Shown here piece after piece: positions 47,991 to 57,500 of a stretch of 64,000 nucleotides of DNA. A program made the position numbers and the translations under genes. The first letter of the stretch is position 1. Every line of letters begins with the position of its first letter. Below the pieces are notes generated by a model. That model was given only the letters and a program-made list of their open reading frames with translations. It was not told the DNA's origin and searched no databases. The stretch is taken from assembly GCA_943331005.2 (NCBI GenBank), contig CALQJX020000009.1:67093-131092 (forward strand), read 5' to 3'. The DNA is from Bordetella parapertussis. GTDB lineage: Bacteria > Bacteroidota > Bacteroidia > Chitinophagales > Chitinophagaceae.

Positions 47991-49640
47991 TTATGCCTGA
48001 GGAGCACCGCCATCTCCTCCACCCTCTTTGGGTGGCTGCGGTTTGCGCTCTTCCCTTGGTCCCTGCGGACGAGGTCTGTTGTTTCTGTTCTTGTTACCAC
48101 CCTGTCCCTGCGGTCTTTGCTGACCTTCAGGTCTTGGTTCCCCTTCGGGTCTTGGTTGGCCTTCCGGTTTTGGCTGAGCACCTTCGCGCTGTGGTCCCTC
48201 CTGCCTTGGCTGACCTTCTGGCCTTGGCGGGCGTGGTGATCTTGGCTGCTGCTGCTGACGTGGTGCGCCACCTTCTTTAGGTGCCTGCTGCTGATCAGGT
48301 GTGCCACCTTCCTTAGGTTGCTGTTGCGGTCTTGGACCATTCTGCGGTCTAGGCTGGTTGCCACCCTGTCCCTGCGCTTTGGGCTGGTTCCTGTTCTGTT
48401 GTTTCTGATTAGGATTAGTGCCACCAGCTGCAGGAGGTTTATTTCCCTGCGGACCTTTTGCCTGTTGTACAGGTGCATTTTCACCGGCCTGTGGCTTGTT
48501 GCCTGCCGCCGGTTTCTTTTTCTTCTTCTTATTGTTGTTCTTTTCCAGTGCCTTCAGTGTTATCTGACCCACGTCGTTCACAAAGCCCATATCTACTTTT
48601 ATGGTGCCGCGTGCATCGCGCACTTCCAGTTCTACCGGCTGCAACTCATCGGCCTTGGTGCCCTGCTTGTTCATGGCCAATATTTCCTTTACCCTGGTAA
48701 TGGATAACGGATATTGTTTGTTGTTGCCATGGAAGTTATACCACATGAGGTTCTTGAAAATATCCCTCTTCTGCAGATGAGCGATACCATTTACTGTATC
48801 CAGCGAATCGGCATGATCGGGGAAAACAGAAAGGGCATCCATATAGGTATCCAGTTCGTAGTTGAGGCAACATTTCAGCCTGCCGCACTGACCGGATAGT
48901 TTGGTCTGATTGATAGAAAGGTTCTGATAACGGGCCGCAGTAGTGTTCACAGATTTGAAATCGGTGAGCCATGTGCTGCAACAAAGTTCCCTGCCACAAG
49001 AGCCAATACCACCTACTTTACCACTTTCCTGGCGGGCACCAATCTGGCGCATTTCCACCTTCAGTTTGAAATCGGTAGCGAATACACGAATCAACTCGCG
49101 GAAATCGACACGCTGATCGGCTGTATAAAAGAAGGTAGCTTTTCTGCCATCGGCCTGGATCTCTACTTCGCAGAGTTTCATATCGAGGTTGAGGCTTCGA
49201 GCTATTGCCCTCGAACGGGTAAGCAGTTCGGCTTCTTTATCTTTATTCTTACTCCATACTTCCAACTCTTCGTCGGTAGAAGGATGCAAGACCCTTTTGG
49301 TAACATCGTTTTCCTTTACACCATACTTTTTAAGCTGCAGCTTCACCAGTTCTCCGGTAAGGCTCACCTGACCTATATCGACACCGCCTGTACCTTCTAC
49401 GGTAATAGACTCGCCTTTTTCCAGTATGTAATTGGTATTGTTGCGGAAAAACTCTTTTCTGCTGCCCTGACTGAAAGACACCTCTATGACCGGATAGGGC
49501 TTAGCCCCATCGTGCAGCGGAAGCGCATTGAGCCAGTCATATACATTGAGTCGATTGCACCCACCGGTGCTACATCCACCATTGCCTTTGCAGCCACCCG
49601 GTTTGCCACTGGCACCCGAGCCACAATTGCCACATCCCAT
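47991..49640 (-). CDS. PSP1/RicT-like protein with long P/Q/R-rich tail
   Basis: This 549 aa protein has an N-terminal Cys/Gly cluster (CGNC, GGC, GGC), then a PSP1 (RicT/YaaT) domain at about 50-290 with the conserved cysteine motifs GSCGRELCCSTW and SGQCGRLKCCLNYE. The last 190 residues are low complexity, rich in Pro, Gln, Arg and Gly, with repeated RPEGQPR-type units. In Firmicutes RicT is part of a Fe-S regulatory complex that affects mRNA processing; a comparable role here is inferred from family only. The tail is unusual in length and suggests a disordered, possibly nucleic-acid-binding region. Confidence 0.9.
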   Translation of the reverse strand: MGCGNCGSGASGKPGGCKGNGGCSTGGCNRLNVYDWLNALPLHDGAKPYPVIEVSFSQGSRKEFFRNNTNYILEKGESITVEGTGGVDIGQVSLTGELVKLQLKKYGVKENDVTKRVLHPSTDEELEVWSKNKDKEAELLTRSRAIARSLNLDMKLCEVEIQADGRKATFFYTADQRVDFRELIRVFATDFKLKVEMRQIGARQESGKVGGIGSCGRELCCSTWLTDFKSVNTTAARYQNLSINQTKLSGQCGRLKCCLNYELDTYMDALSVFPDHADSLDTVNGIAHLQKRDIFKNLMWYNFHGNNKQYPLSITRVKEILAMNKQGTKADELQPVELEVRDARGTIKVDMGFVNDVGQITLKALEKNNNKKKKKKPAAGNKPQAGENAPVQQAKGPQGNKPPAAGGTNPNQKQQNRNQPKAQGQGGNQPRPQNGPRPQQQPKEGGTPDQQQAPKEGGAPRQQQQPRSPRPPRPEGQPRQEGPQREGAQPKPEGQPRPEGEPRPEGQQRPQGQGGNKNRNNRPRPQGPREERKPQPPKEGGGDGGAPQA

Positions 49641-50342
49641 CTAATAATACGTTTATATAGAGCAAGCTGCTTTTTTCTTTATGCCAGAGGGTAGAAACGG
49701 ATCTACAGAAAATAAACTGCCACCCATAATTTATACCCGGTTATATATACTCACCAACGTACGTTGAACCAAACTCCACAGAAAATTGCCGCACCTGCTT
49801 ATTGTTAAAAAATAGATACTGTCTACAAACCTACGAAAAAAAAGGGAATGTTGCTCACCACCCTAAGCCATTGAAAAATGACCACAAAAGCGTGTGGTTT
49901 CGTTGTTTTTGATGGTTGTGCTGTTTTTGATATTTGTAGCAAAATTGCTCATGCGCAGAAAAAATATTGAAAAACACTAAACAGCAGTCTATCAACCAAT
50001 TAGCAGAAAATTATTTCCCATTTTTTGCTCAAAATTTTCGCGGTAAAAAAAATTAATATTTATTACGAATGTATATTTTATGAATAATTATAAATAACAA
50101 ACCGAATACTTTACTACACTGCAGTATCTACTGCTATAAAAAATGCACAAATACCGAGCCAACTACCCTGATAATGAAAGTGTGGCAGAGAAAGATATCC
50201 ACAAATTTTTGATGACCGGAAAACCGGCCGGAATTCAGTTTTTTATTGGCAAAAAACGAGTGTAAACACTCCGAAAATTGCGTAAAAAGTGGCGAAAACA
50301 GTAAAAAATGGCGAAAAAAGATAGCTTTTGAGTCAAACCCGA
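49641..50342. other. 700-nt A+T-rich intergenic region
   Basis: It lies upstream of the PSP1 gene and downstream of the MBL-fold gene. A TAGGTTTG -7-like box is seen on the minus strand at 49826-49833 without a good -33. A short dyad GAGTGT-AA-ACACTC occurs at 50258-50271. One box close to a DnaA site (50197-50207 region, ATATCCACA) is present but isolated. No gene was recognised. Confidence 0.4.
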
Positions 50343-51293
50343 CTACAAAATCATGCCTTGTGCTGCCAGATTAAAGCCTGCTTTGCGAACTTTTTCTTGT
50401 TTTCTACTATCCCAAAGCAAGGGATTGGTATGATTGAAGTGGATAAAATATACTTTAGATCGTACTGCTGCAGGAACGGATGGCCAAGAAAATAAACTGA
50501 TAGTTTCGCTGACAAAGGGGTGTGGCACCTCGCTGATGTTGCGTCCGGGGATCTCACCATCTTCGTAAAAAGTAGCATCTAACAGGGCGACATCAACCGA
50601 TGAAACTTCCGAAATAATACTGCGATCCCATTTGTACCACTTGTCAATATCGGGGAGGAAGAGGTATTTCCTGCCACGGAGGGATATGCGAAAACCTGCG
50701 GTTTCAGAAAACTCGTCGCGATGAGGCACCAAAACTGCCGAAACAGTGATACCCGAAGAATCGAGCAGGATATGAGGCTGAATGCCAGTATCTTTCTTTT
50801 CGGGAGTCATTTCTATCAGTTTTATGTTGTTCAATGAAACCAACTGGCTCCATGGACCATTGTGCTCCAGAAATGTCTTCATTTTGGGGAGTACATAAAC
50901 AGGCATATTCTTTGTATTCATGACCTCGCGACCGAATTGCATAAGCCCGGTATAATGACCAATATGTGCATGGGTGATAAATATACCTTCAGGCAGATAG
51001 TTAAACGCACCACCGGTATTGAGGTGGAAGAGCTGTAGTTGGGCTGCGATATCGGGGGTAGCCTCGAATAGCCACCATTTATGTGTTTCGGGGTCTACGA
51101 TTGCCAATGATGTAATATGGCGCCGCACACCCGCTTCTGCCCATGCGGTACTGCAGCATTTCTTAGTACAGCCTGCATGCGGATAACCACCATCCTGAGC
51201 TATACCCAGCACTATGATGACCGGACGCATTGCATCTTTTGCATTGGCCAGAAAACCTGACAGCAACAATAGTACCGCAAAACAAAACTTCAT
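50343..51293 (-). CDS. Secreted MBL-fold hydrolase, PqqB-like
   Basis: This 316 aa protein has a signal peptide (about 1-18, ending ANA). The metallo-beta-lactamase fold shows VLGIAQDGGYPHAGC near the N-terminus, as in PqqB-like proteins, and a metal-binding THAHIGHYTG motif in which Gly replaces the usual Asp of HxHxDH. Downstream metal-ligand candidates are in LLDATFYEDGE and FNHTNPLL. No other pqq gene is present, so PQQ synthesis is unlikely; the substrate is unknown. The cysteine pair TKKCC follows the first motif. Confidence 0.88.
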   Translation of the reverse strand: MKFCFAVLLLLSGFLANAKDAMRPVIIVLGIAQDGGYPHAGCTKKCCSTAWAEAGVRRHITSLAIVDPETHKWWLFEATPDIAAQLQLFHLNTGGAFNYLPEGIFITHAHIGHYTGLMQFGREVMNTKNMPVYVLPKMKTFLEHNGPWSQLVSLNNIKLIEMTPEKKDTGIQPHILLDSSGITVSAVLVPHRDEFSETAGFRISLRGRKYLFLPDIDKWYKWDRSIISEVSSVDVALLDATFYEDGEIPGRNISEVPHPFVSETISLFSWPSVPAAVRSKVYFIHFNHTNPLLWDSRKQEKVRKAGFNLAAQGMIL

Positions 51294-51333
51294 ATAGTAA
51301 ACTTACGAAAAGCAAGAGATATTGCTTTACATG

Positions 51334-51369
51334 AAAAGGCATTCTCTCCTGAAGGAAAGAATGCCTTTT
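51334..51369 (-). terminator. Intrinsic terminator downstream of tonB
   Basis: A perfect 11-bp stem AAAAGGCATTC (51334-51344) pairs with 51359-51369 across a 14-nt loop, just after the tonB stop codon. The arm ends in T residues on the minus strand. Confidence 0.8.
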
Positions 51370-51382
51370 GATTCGTTACAAC

Positions 51383-52180
51383 TTACTGAAGGAGAAACTT
51401 TACTACCAGGCTGAAATAAACCTTTACGGGAGTGCCGTTCTGGCGGCCGGGTTTCCAGCGGGGCATTGCTGCCACCACTCTCAGGGCTTCCTCGTCGCAA
51501 CCACCACCTATACCTCTCAGGATGTGTGCATTGGTCACATTGCCCTGCTCATCTACCACAAACTCTATCTGCACCCTGCCTTCTATACCACTCTCGCGTG
51601 CTGCCTCGGGATACATGACGTTGGCTGCGAGATAGGCGTTGATATCGCCATTATAAAGTGGCATCTGCTCTACTATGCGGCGGGGTGGCTCTGGCTTAGT
51701 ATCAGGGATTATAACATCTCCAATGCCTTTCTGAGTTTTGTCGGGTCCCATTCCATGATCGTTGTCGCCCTCTGTTCCAGTACCTGCTGTACTTTCCTGC
51801 AAGGTTTTGACATCCGTCATATGTTTATCGTCCGGAATAGTTTCATTTGTGATCACGGGATTTGTAAACAGGTCTGTTTTGATCTTTGCCGGTGCGGGTG
51901 CAGGTGGCTCCACTGTACGTGGCGGAAGAACCGGCTGTGCAAGAGGGTCTATCCATGCGGGATCTATGGTGTGCGTTTCAATGATGCGCACAGGCGCTGC
52001 ATTGTGTGGACGCAGGTGCAAGAAAAAGATAAGTGCTGCCAGCAGGCTGTAAATGATAGCGATGGCCTTGCCTACCCTGTTGCCGTAGTGGCGGCGCAGC
52101 TCGTAGCCGCCATATGCCTTGTTGCGATTGTCGAAAACGATGTCAAGATAATCTGCGTTCCTGAGTGTGCTGATATCCAT
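51383..52180 (-). CDS. tonB: TonB family energy transducer
   Basis: This 265 aa inner-membrane protein has a short cytoplasmic start containing FDNRNKAYGGYELRR, typical of Bacteroidota TonB. One membrane segment follows (about 40-57), then a Pro-rich periplasmic linker, and a C-terminal TonB domain (about 185-265; YPEAARESGIEGRVQIEFVV). It passes energy from ExbBD to TonB-dependent outer-membrane receptors; neither is in the window. The frame is open to 52420, but the extra 80 codons run through the intergenic repeat sequence and have no family similarity, so the ATG at 52180 is the start. Confidence 0.93.
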   Translation of the reverse strand: MDISTLRNADYLDIVFDNRNKAYGGYELRRHYGNRVGKAIAIIYSLLAALIFFLHLRPHNAAPVRIIETHTIDPAWIDPLAQPVLPPRTVEPPAPAPAKIKTDLFTNPVITNETIPDDKHMTDVKTLQESTAGTGTEGDNDHGMGPDKTQKGIGDVIIPDTKPEPPRRIVEQMPLYNGDINAYLAANVMYPEAARESGIEGRVQIEFVVDEQGNVTNAHILRGIGGGCDEEALRVVAAMPRWKPGRQNGTPVKVYFSLVVKFLLQ

Positions 52181-52260
52181 GATAGTTTGTTTATTGGTTC
52201 TTATTACAGAACCCGGACTGATGTTTTTCCATAAAATATTTTTTGTGGACGGGAGAGAAT

Positions 52261-52426
52261 GAGAGCGGGATCTTTCGCTGGAAGGTAAATTAAAGACCCC
52301 GACCTGAAGGGTGACATGGGTTGACTTGAGAGCGGGAAAGAGAAAGAGAGCGGCATCCTTTGCCGAGGAGGCTAAAGAGACTGAAGGGTGGACAGAAGAC
52401 CCCGCCTTGAAGGGTGACATGGTTGA
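52261..52426. repeat. Two diverged copies of an intergenic direct repeat
   Basis: A block of about 30 bp with the core CTTGAAGGGTGACATGG or a close variant occurs at 52295-52324 and again at 52398-52426, about 103 bp apart. Each is preceded by related GAGAGCGG-type sequence. It is non-coding and of unknown family. Confidence 0.7.
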
Positions 52427-52435
52427 GGGGATAGT

Positions 52436-52738
52436 GAATTATTGCTATGAACGTTATTCTTTGCTTTTGTTTTCGCCGGTCGGAAACCGGCAACCGTGCC
52501 CGCCGTAGGTATAACCTACGCCGAACAATTATTTATGAATTATTGCTATGAACGTTATTCTTTGCTTTTGTTTTCGCCGGTCGGGAACCAGGAACCTTGA
52601 CAGCCGTAGGTATAACCTACGCCGAATAATTATTTATGAATTATTGCTATGAACGTTATTATTTGCTTTTGTTTTCGCCGATCGGGAACCGGCAACCATG
52701 ACAGACTTAGGCATAACCTGCGCCGAACAATTATACCA
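52436..52738. repeat. Three tandem 101-bp hairpin repeats
   Basis: The unit starts (GAATTATTGCTATGAACG) lie at 52436, 52537 and 52638, an exact 101-bp period. Each unit contains two inverted repeats: GCCGGT/ACCGGC and CGTAGGT-ATA-ACCTACG. The third copy is the most diverged. No coding frame is conserved through the array. Confidence 0.9.
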
Positions 52739-52770
52739 GCTTTCTATTATGCTGATCGGTCATAAAAAAA

Positions 52771-52797
52771 CCGGGCTGCCTGTTGGAGGCAGCCCGG
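52771..52797 (-). terminator. Intrinsic terminator of the OmpA operon
   Basis: A perfect 10-bp stem CCGGGCTGCC (52771-52780) pairs with 52788-52797 across 7 nt and is followed on the minus strand by seven T residues. Confidence 0.92.
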
Positions 52798-52833
52798 AGG
52801 TATTTTGTTTGACCCTTATTGAGGGGATCTGTA

Positions 52834-54561
52834 TTATCTGTGTTTCAGTGTCATAATAACCCTGCGGTTCTTAGCTTTACCATCAGGGGTAGCATTGTCT
52901 GCTATTGGTTCCCTGCTGCCATGGCCTACTGCAATCATGCGTTTAGGATTAGCACCCATATCTATGAGGTACTTCCTTACTGCATTTGCACGACGGAAAG
53001 AAAGTGCATCGTTGATCACGTTTCCACCAGTGATATCGGTATGACCGTCGATCATGATGTATGCGTTCTCGTGTGTATTCATTTCCATGATCGCTTCAGC
53101 AAGGATAGGCAGAGACATATCGCTGATCTTAGCTTTACCAACTTCGAACAGGATAGGCTCGTTCATGTTGTGCTCGCGAACAGGTGCCGGAGGAGGCAGT
53201 GGTGGCGGAGGTATTGGGCAGCCATCGTTTGATGCAGGACCAGCCTCGTTAGGACACTTATCTTCGCTATCAGGAATACCATCGTTATCAGTATCAGGGC
53301 AACCCATGAACTTAGCAGGACCAGCCTGGTAAGGACAAGCGTCATCGAAGTTTGGTATACCATCACCATCGCTATCAGGACAACCATGGAAATGTTTCAG
53401 ACCAGGAACGTCTGCGCAAGAGTCCTGAGAATCAGGAATACCGTCGCCGTCAGAGTCTGGGCAACCATCGAATTCTTTAACACCCGGAGTCCAAGGACAT
53501 TTGTCGAACCTGTTAGGAACGCCATCTTTATCCCTGTCGCTGAATTTAGAGAAGTAGAAACGAACACCAAGGTTACCACCGTAAGATGTTGCGTTTGTAG
53601 TAGTAGCGTTGTTCAGGAATGAGTTGTACTCACCCACTTTATCCGTAAGGCGGCTGCCTGTAGGAGCGTGAGTGAACATCTGATACATGAAATAACCACC
53701 GATATTCAGTGCTACCTTATCAGAGAAATAATAGCTGTATGAAGGCTGGAAGAGGAAGCCGATAGAGCTCTGCACATAAGATACAGAACCATTGTTCTTA
53801 GTAGCTTCCACACCATAACCTACGTTATAGCCAATATTGCGCTGCGTAGTGAAGTAGTTGGCCACATCGCCACCGGGATGCGTAGCCAGATACTGCTTTT
53901 CCGTAAGAACCAGATCGGTATTTTCAGGAACAGCACCATTGTCATAAACAGTAACAATACCGTTTGCAGTGTTCACGTGCTTGTAAACAGCCTCGTAGTT
54001 AAACTTTGCATCTGTAGTGTACTTGTTCTTCATCATGGCATTGTACACCAGACCGGCATCGGCAGTGAAGCCTGACCTTTTAGTGAACCTGTACTTGTAT
54101 TTAAGTACCAGCGGAATGCTGATGTTGGTAGCCTTGATCTGTTCTTTGATCACACCGGTTGAGTTGATGATCTGACGGAACACATTGCCATTGGCATCAG
54201 CCGACTGGTATTCTACCTTGTACTTATCCATAGTAACATCACCTGTCTGGTGATTGTACATGATACCAGTACCTATACCGAAGTGGCTCTTATTATCGAA
54301 AAAGAATCCTATCTGGGCATTGCCACCATAAGACATTCCATTATCAAACTTCAGACCGCTGATGCCCGAAGAGCTCAACGCCTTTGTGTAATTCAAAACA
54401 GGATTGGTGGTAGTGATATCCTGGTTGAGCACGCCACCCATCAGGTTTGCATCTATCACCCAACGGGGCAACATATCGTCCTTTTTATATGCTTTACTGT
54501 CCTGTGCGATGGCTGATAACGCTCCATTAGCTGCTATCAACAAGAAAAACAATTTTTTCAT
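52834..54561 (-). CDS. OmpA-family outer-membrane protein with TSP3 repeats
   Basis: This 575 aa protein has a signal peptide (about 1-20, before QDSK) and an N-terminal beta-barrel (about 30-350). Calcium-binding thrombospondin type 3 repeats follow (about 350-455; DSDGDGIPDSQD and similar). A short Pro-rich linker leads to a C-terminal OmpA peptidoglycan-binding domain (about 470-575; MIDGHTDITGG, LSFRRANAVRKYL, GHGSREP). It anchors the outer membrane to peptidoglycan. It begins 25 nt after the T9SS protein at 54587, so the two are likely co-transcribed and may act together at the surface. Confidence 0.95.
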   Translation of the reverse strand: MKKLFFLLIAANGALSAIAQDSKAYKKDDMLPRWVIDANLMGGVLNQDITTTNPVLNYTKALSSSGISGLKFDNGMSYGGNAQIGFFFDNKSHFGIGTGIMYNHQTGDVTMDKYKVEYQSADANGNVFRQIINSTGVIKEQIKATNISIPLVLKYKYRFTKRSGFTADAGLVYNAMMKNKYTTDAKFNYEAVYKHVNTANGIVTVYDNGAVPENTDLVLTEKQYLATHPGGDVANYFTTQRNIGYNVGYGVEATKNNGSVSYVQSSIGFLFQPSYSYYFSDKVALNIGGYFMYQMFTHAPTGSRLTDKVGEYNSFLNNATTTNATSYGGNLGVRFYFSKFSDRDKDGVPNRFDKCPWTPGVKEFDGCPDSDGDGIPDSQDSCADVPGLKHFHGCPDSDGDGIPNFDDACPYQAGPAKFMGCPDTDNDGIPDSEDKCPNEAGPASNDGCPIPPPPLPPPAPVREHNMNEPILFEVGKAKISDMSLPILAEAIMEMNTHENAYIMIDGHTDITGGNVINDALSFRRANAVRKYLIDMGANPKRMIAVGHGSREPIADNATPDGKAKNRRVIMTLKHR

Positions 54562-54586
54562 CTACGGATATTTTATTGTTGAAAGA

Positions 54587-57500
54587 TTAATTTTTTATGA
54601 ACCTGGCTGCAGCCACTTTAACACCATCGCTGTAACAATCTATTACGTAAGCGCCGGCAGGCAGTTCAGCAATACCGATAGAGGCTTTATTGTCTGTAGC
54701 AGTAGCGTTCTGTACATGCTGACCCAGCATATTGAACACATCGAAAGTGATCTTACCTGAAACGAAACGGCTTACTTCAATGTTCACCACTTCGCTGGCA
54801 GGGTTAGGGAAGACCCTCATTTCTGCAGCTGCAGTATTCAGATCAGCAACACCTGTAGGGGCATTGTAATAAGTTTTCTGCATACAGTTGTCGGCCTTGG
54901 TTGTAATAACCCAGTAATTTTTCTTTCCGAATTCAGGATAAGCGTTAGCATAGTTCTGATTTGTTTCGCCAACAAGAACTGTAGAGTCTGTTGTAGCGGC
55001 ATCATCATAACCCCACTGGTAGCTGGTCTGTTCTGTCTGTTTGCAGATGAACTGACCGTCGAAGTAGATAACCTCTGGCGCAATAGCTGAGTTGTTGCCT
55101 ACTGTAACAGTGTAGCTTGAAGTGTTGGTACAAGTTGTAGCATCGATCCTGGTAGTGAGTGTAACTGTAGCAGTACCCGGAGTATTGAAAGACACCAGTG
55201 CGAACTGACCAGTAGTACCTGTAGCATTTACTGTAGCACCTGTAGCAGACCAGCTGTAGCTATAACCATCCGGAGCAGGAATAGAAGCACCGAAGTTGAG
55301 CGCATTAGCATTGTTGCACAATGTAGCACCAGGGTGTGTACCGATAGTAGCTGCAGTAGGAGCAGGATTAACAGTAAGGTTCACTTTCTGTTTGTTGATA
55401 CAACCGAAGATAGAAAGGTCCATATCGTATACCACGTTCACGATACCTGAAGTAGTCTGTGCAAGAGTATCGATGATGTTGCCAGAACCGCTTCTGTTTG
55501 CAGGAGTGATACCTGTAGAGTTTGTACGTGACCAAGCGAACTGAGTACCAGTAGTGTAGCTGACAGGTACATAAGTGAAAGGAGCTCCGCTACAAACAAC
55601 AGCAGTGTTGCTGGTAAGGATTGGTGAAGGACGTACCTGAACAGATACATTCTGCGTGTTGGAACAACCGTTAGCAGTTACAGTATATACATAAGTAACA
55701 GGAACAGAGATGTAAGTAGTGTTGTTGAGACGCTCGCCCGGAGTACCACCTGTACCTGTAGCAGGCAGGTTAGATATACCAGCTTCGTAAGCGCGGCTCC
55801 ATGCATAAGTAGCACCCGGAGTTTTACTTGTTGGTGCATAGCTGAATACAGCGCTGTCGCACACTGCGAGGTTGCCGCTGTCGTTGCTGATCCTTGGGAG
55901 TGGGTTCACTTTCACCATTACGATCTGCATGTTTGCACAACCGCTGGCAGTAGAAGTGAATTTGTAAGGCACGTTGAGAATAGTATCTGCAGTGCTGATG
56001 ATGATCTCACTTACAGTGCCGCTGAGTACATGGATAGTTGGGTTGGTGATACCAACAACGGTATCGCGAGCCCACTCGAAAGTAGTACCCACTGTAGCAC
56101 TGGCTGCAGTGTAGCTGAACAGTGAGTTGGTACAAACTGAAGCAGGAGTAAGAGAAGTAGTCAATTTAGGACTAGGCTTAACAGTTACTGCGAGTGTGCG
56201 ATTTACTGAACAACCAAAAGCAGCAAGTGTATAAACATAGTTAACAACTACAGGAGCTGCAGTGGTATCGAACAGCGTTTCTGTAATACTGCCGGTACCT
56301 GTTACTGCAGGATTGCTGATACCTGTTACAGCAGCACGACTCCATGACAGAGATGCAGCTGAGATGTTTGAAGTAGGATTGTACTCGAGGAGCGCTTTGT
56401 CGCAGATGCTGCGGGTAGAAGCACTTGTGAGCAGCATAACAGGGTTGATAACCACTGCAACATCTTCTGTTACTGAACAACCACCAACATTAAGGTTGAT
56501 AGCGTAATGAACAGTTTTAGGTGTAGTAGAAGTATTTACCAGTGTTTCGTTGATAACACCTGTGCCTGAAGCAGCAAGATTGCTGATGCCGGCAGCTACA
56601 GGACGAGTCCATGTAATAACTGCAGTGGTACTAGGTGTAACCGGAGTGTAGATGAATGCAGCACCGTTACAAACTGCAGCAGGAGTAGCTGTAGAAGTCA
56701 TAACCGGAGTTGGGTTCACTACTACGTTCACTGTCTGTACATTGGTACAAGAGTTAGCACCCAGTGTGTATACATAAGATACAGTGATAGGCTCTGAAGT
56801 AGTATTGATCAATGTTTCGTTAGGATTACCAGCGCCAGATGCAGCAGCATTAGCTATACCAGTGATAAGCGGACGGCTCCAGTTGAAAGAAGTACCCGGA
56901 GTGAGGCTTGTAGGCAGGTAGCTGAACAATGTGTTATTGCAGATAGCAGCAGGAGTAGTAATGCTGTTGAGCGTTGGTACCGGATTGTCTACGATATGGA
57001 ACACCATGTCTGCACCGATACAACCATCTGATACAGGAGTAACAGTGATCTGAGCTGAAACAGGCAGTGCAGTAGTGTTGATCGGAGAGAAAGAACCGGT
57101 GTGACCAGAACCTGCAGCAACCAGGCCGATAGCAGGATTGTCATTTACCCAGCTATAAGAGCTGCCGCTGAGCGGACCGCTGAATGTGATATCCGGAGCA
57201 GGAGCACCGTGACAAACAACGATATCGCTGATTGCATCTACTGTAGGAATTGGTTTAACGGTAACTTCTACAGGATATGACTGATCGCAATAGTCTGTAG
57301 TGCTGCCATGATAATTCCTGATAGTAAGTGTAGCGTGGTAAGTACCAGGTGCTGCACCTGAAGGAATAGAGATATTAACACGGTCGTTGCGGAGCGCACT
57401 GTCTGCAGCGTTCTCAAAACCGGCTGCGAATGCAGTTGCATCCCAGATAAGGTTGTAAGTTCCCGGATTTACGTAGTAAATTTTAGCAACACCGTTGCCA

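Noticed and set aside
49800..50340. Replication origin
   Set aside because: Only one imperfect DnaA-like box is present and no origin-linked genes are nearby.
50343..51293. PQQ biosynthesis gene pqqB
   Set aside because: The fold and N-terminal motif fit a PqqB-like hydrolase, but no other pqq genes are present and the metal motif is altered, so a specific symbol is not justified.
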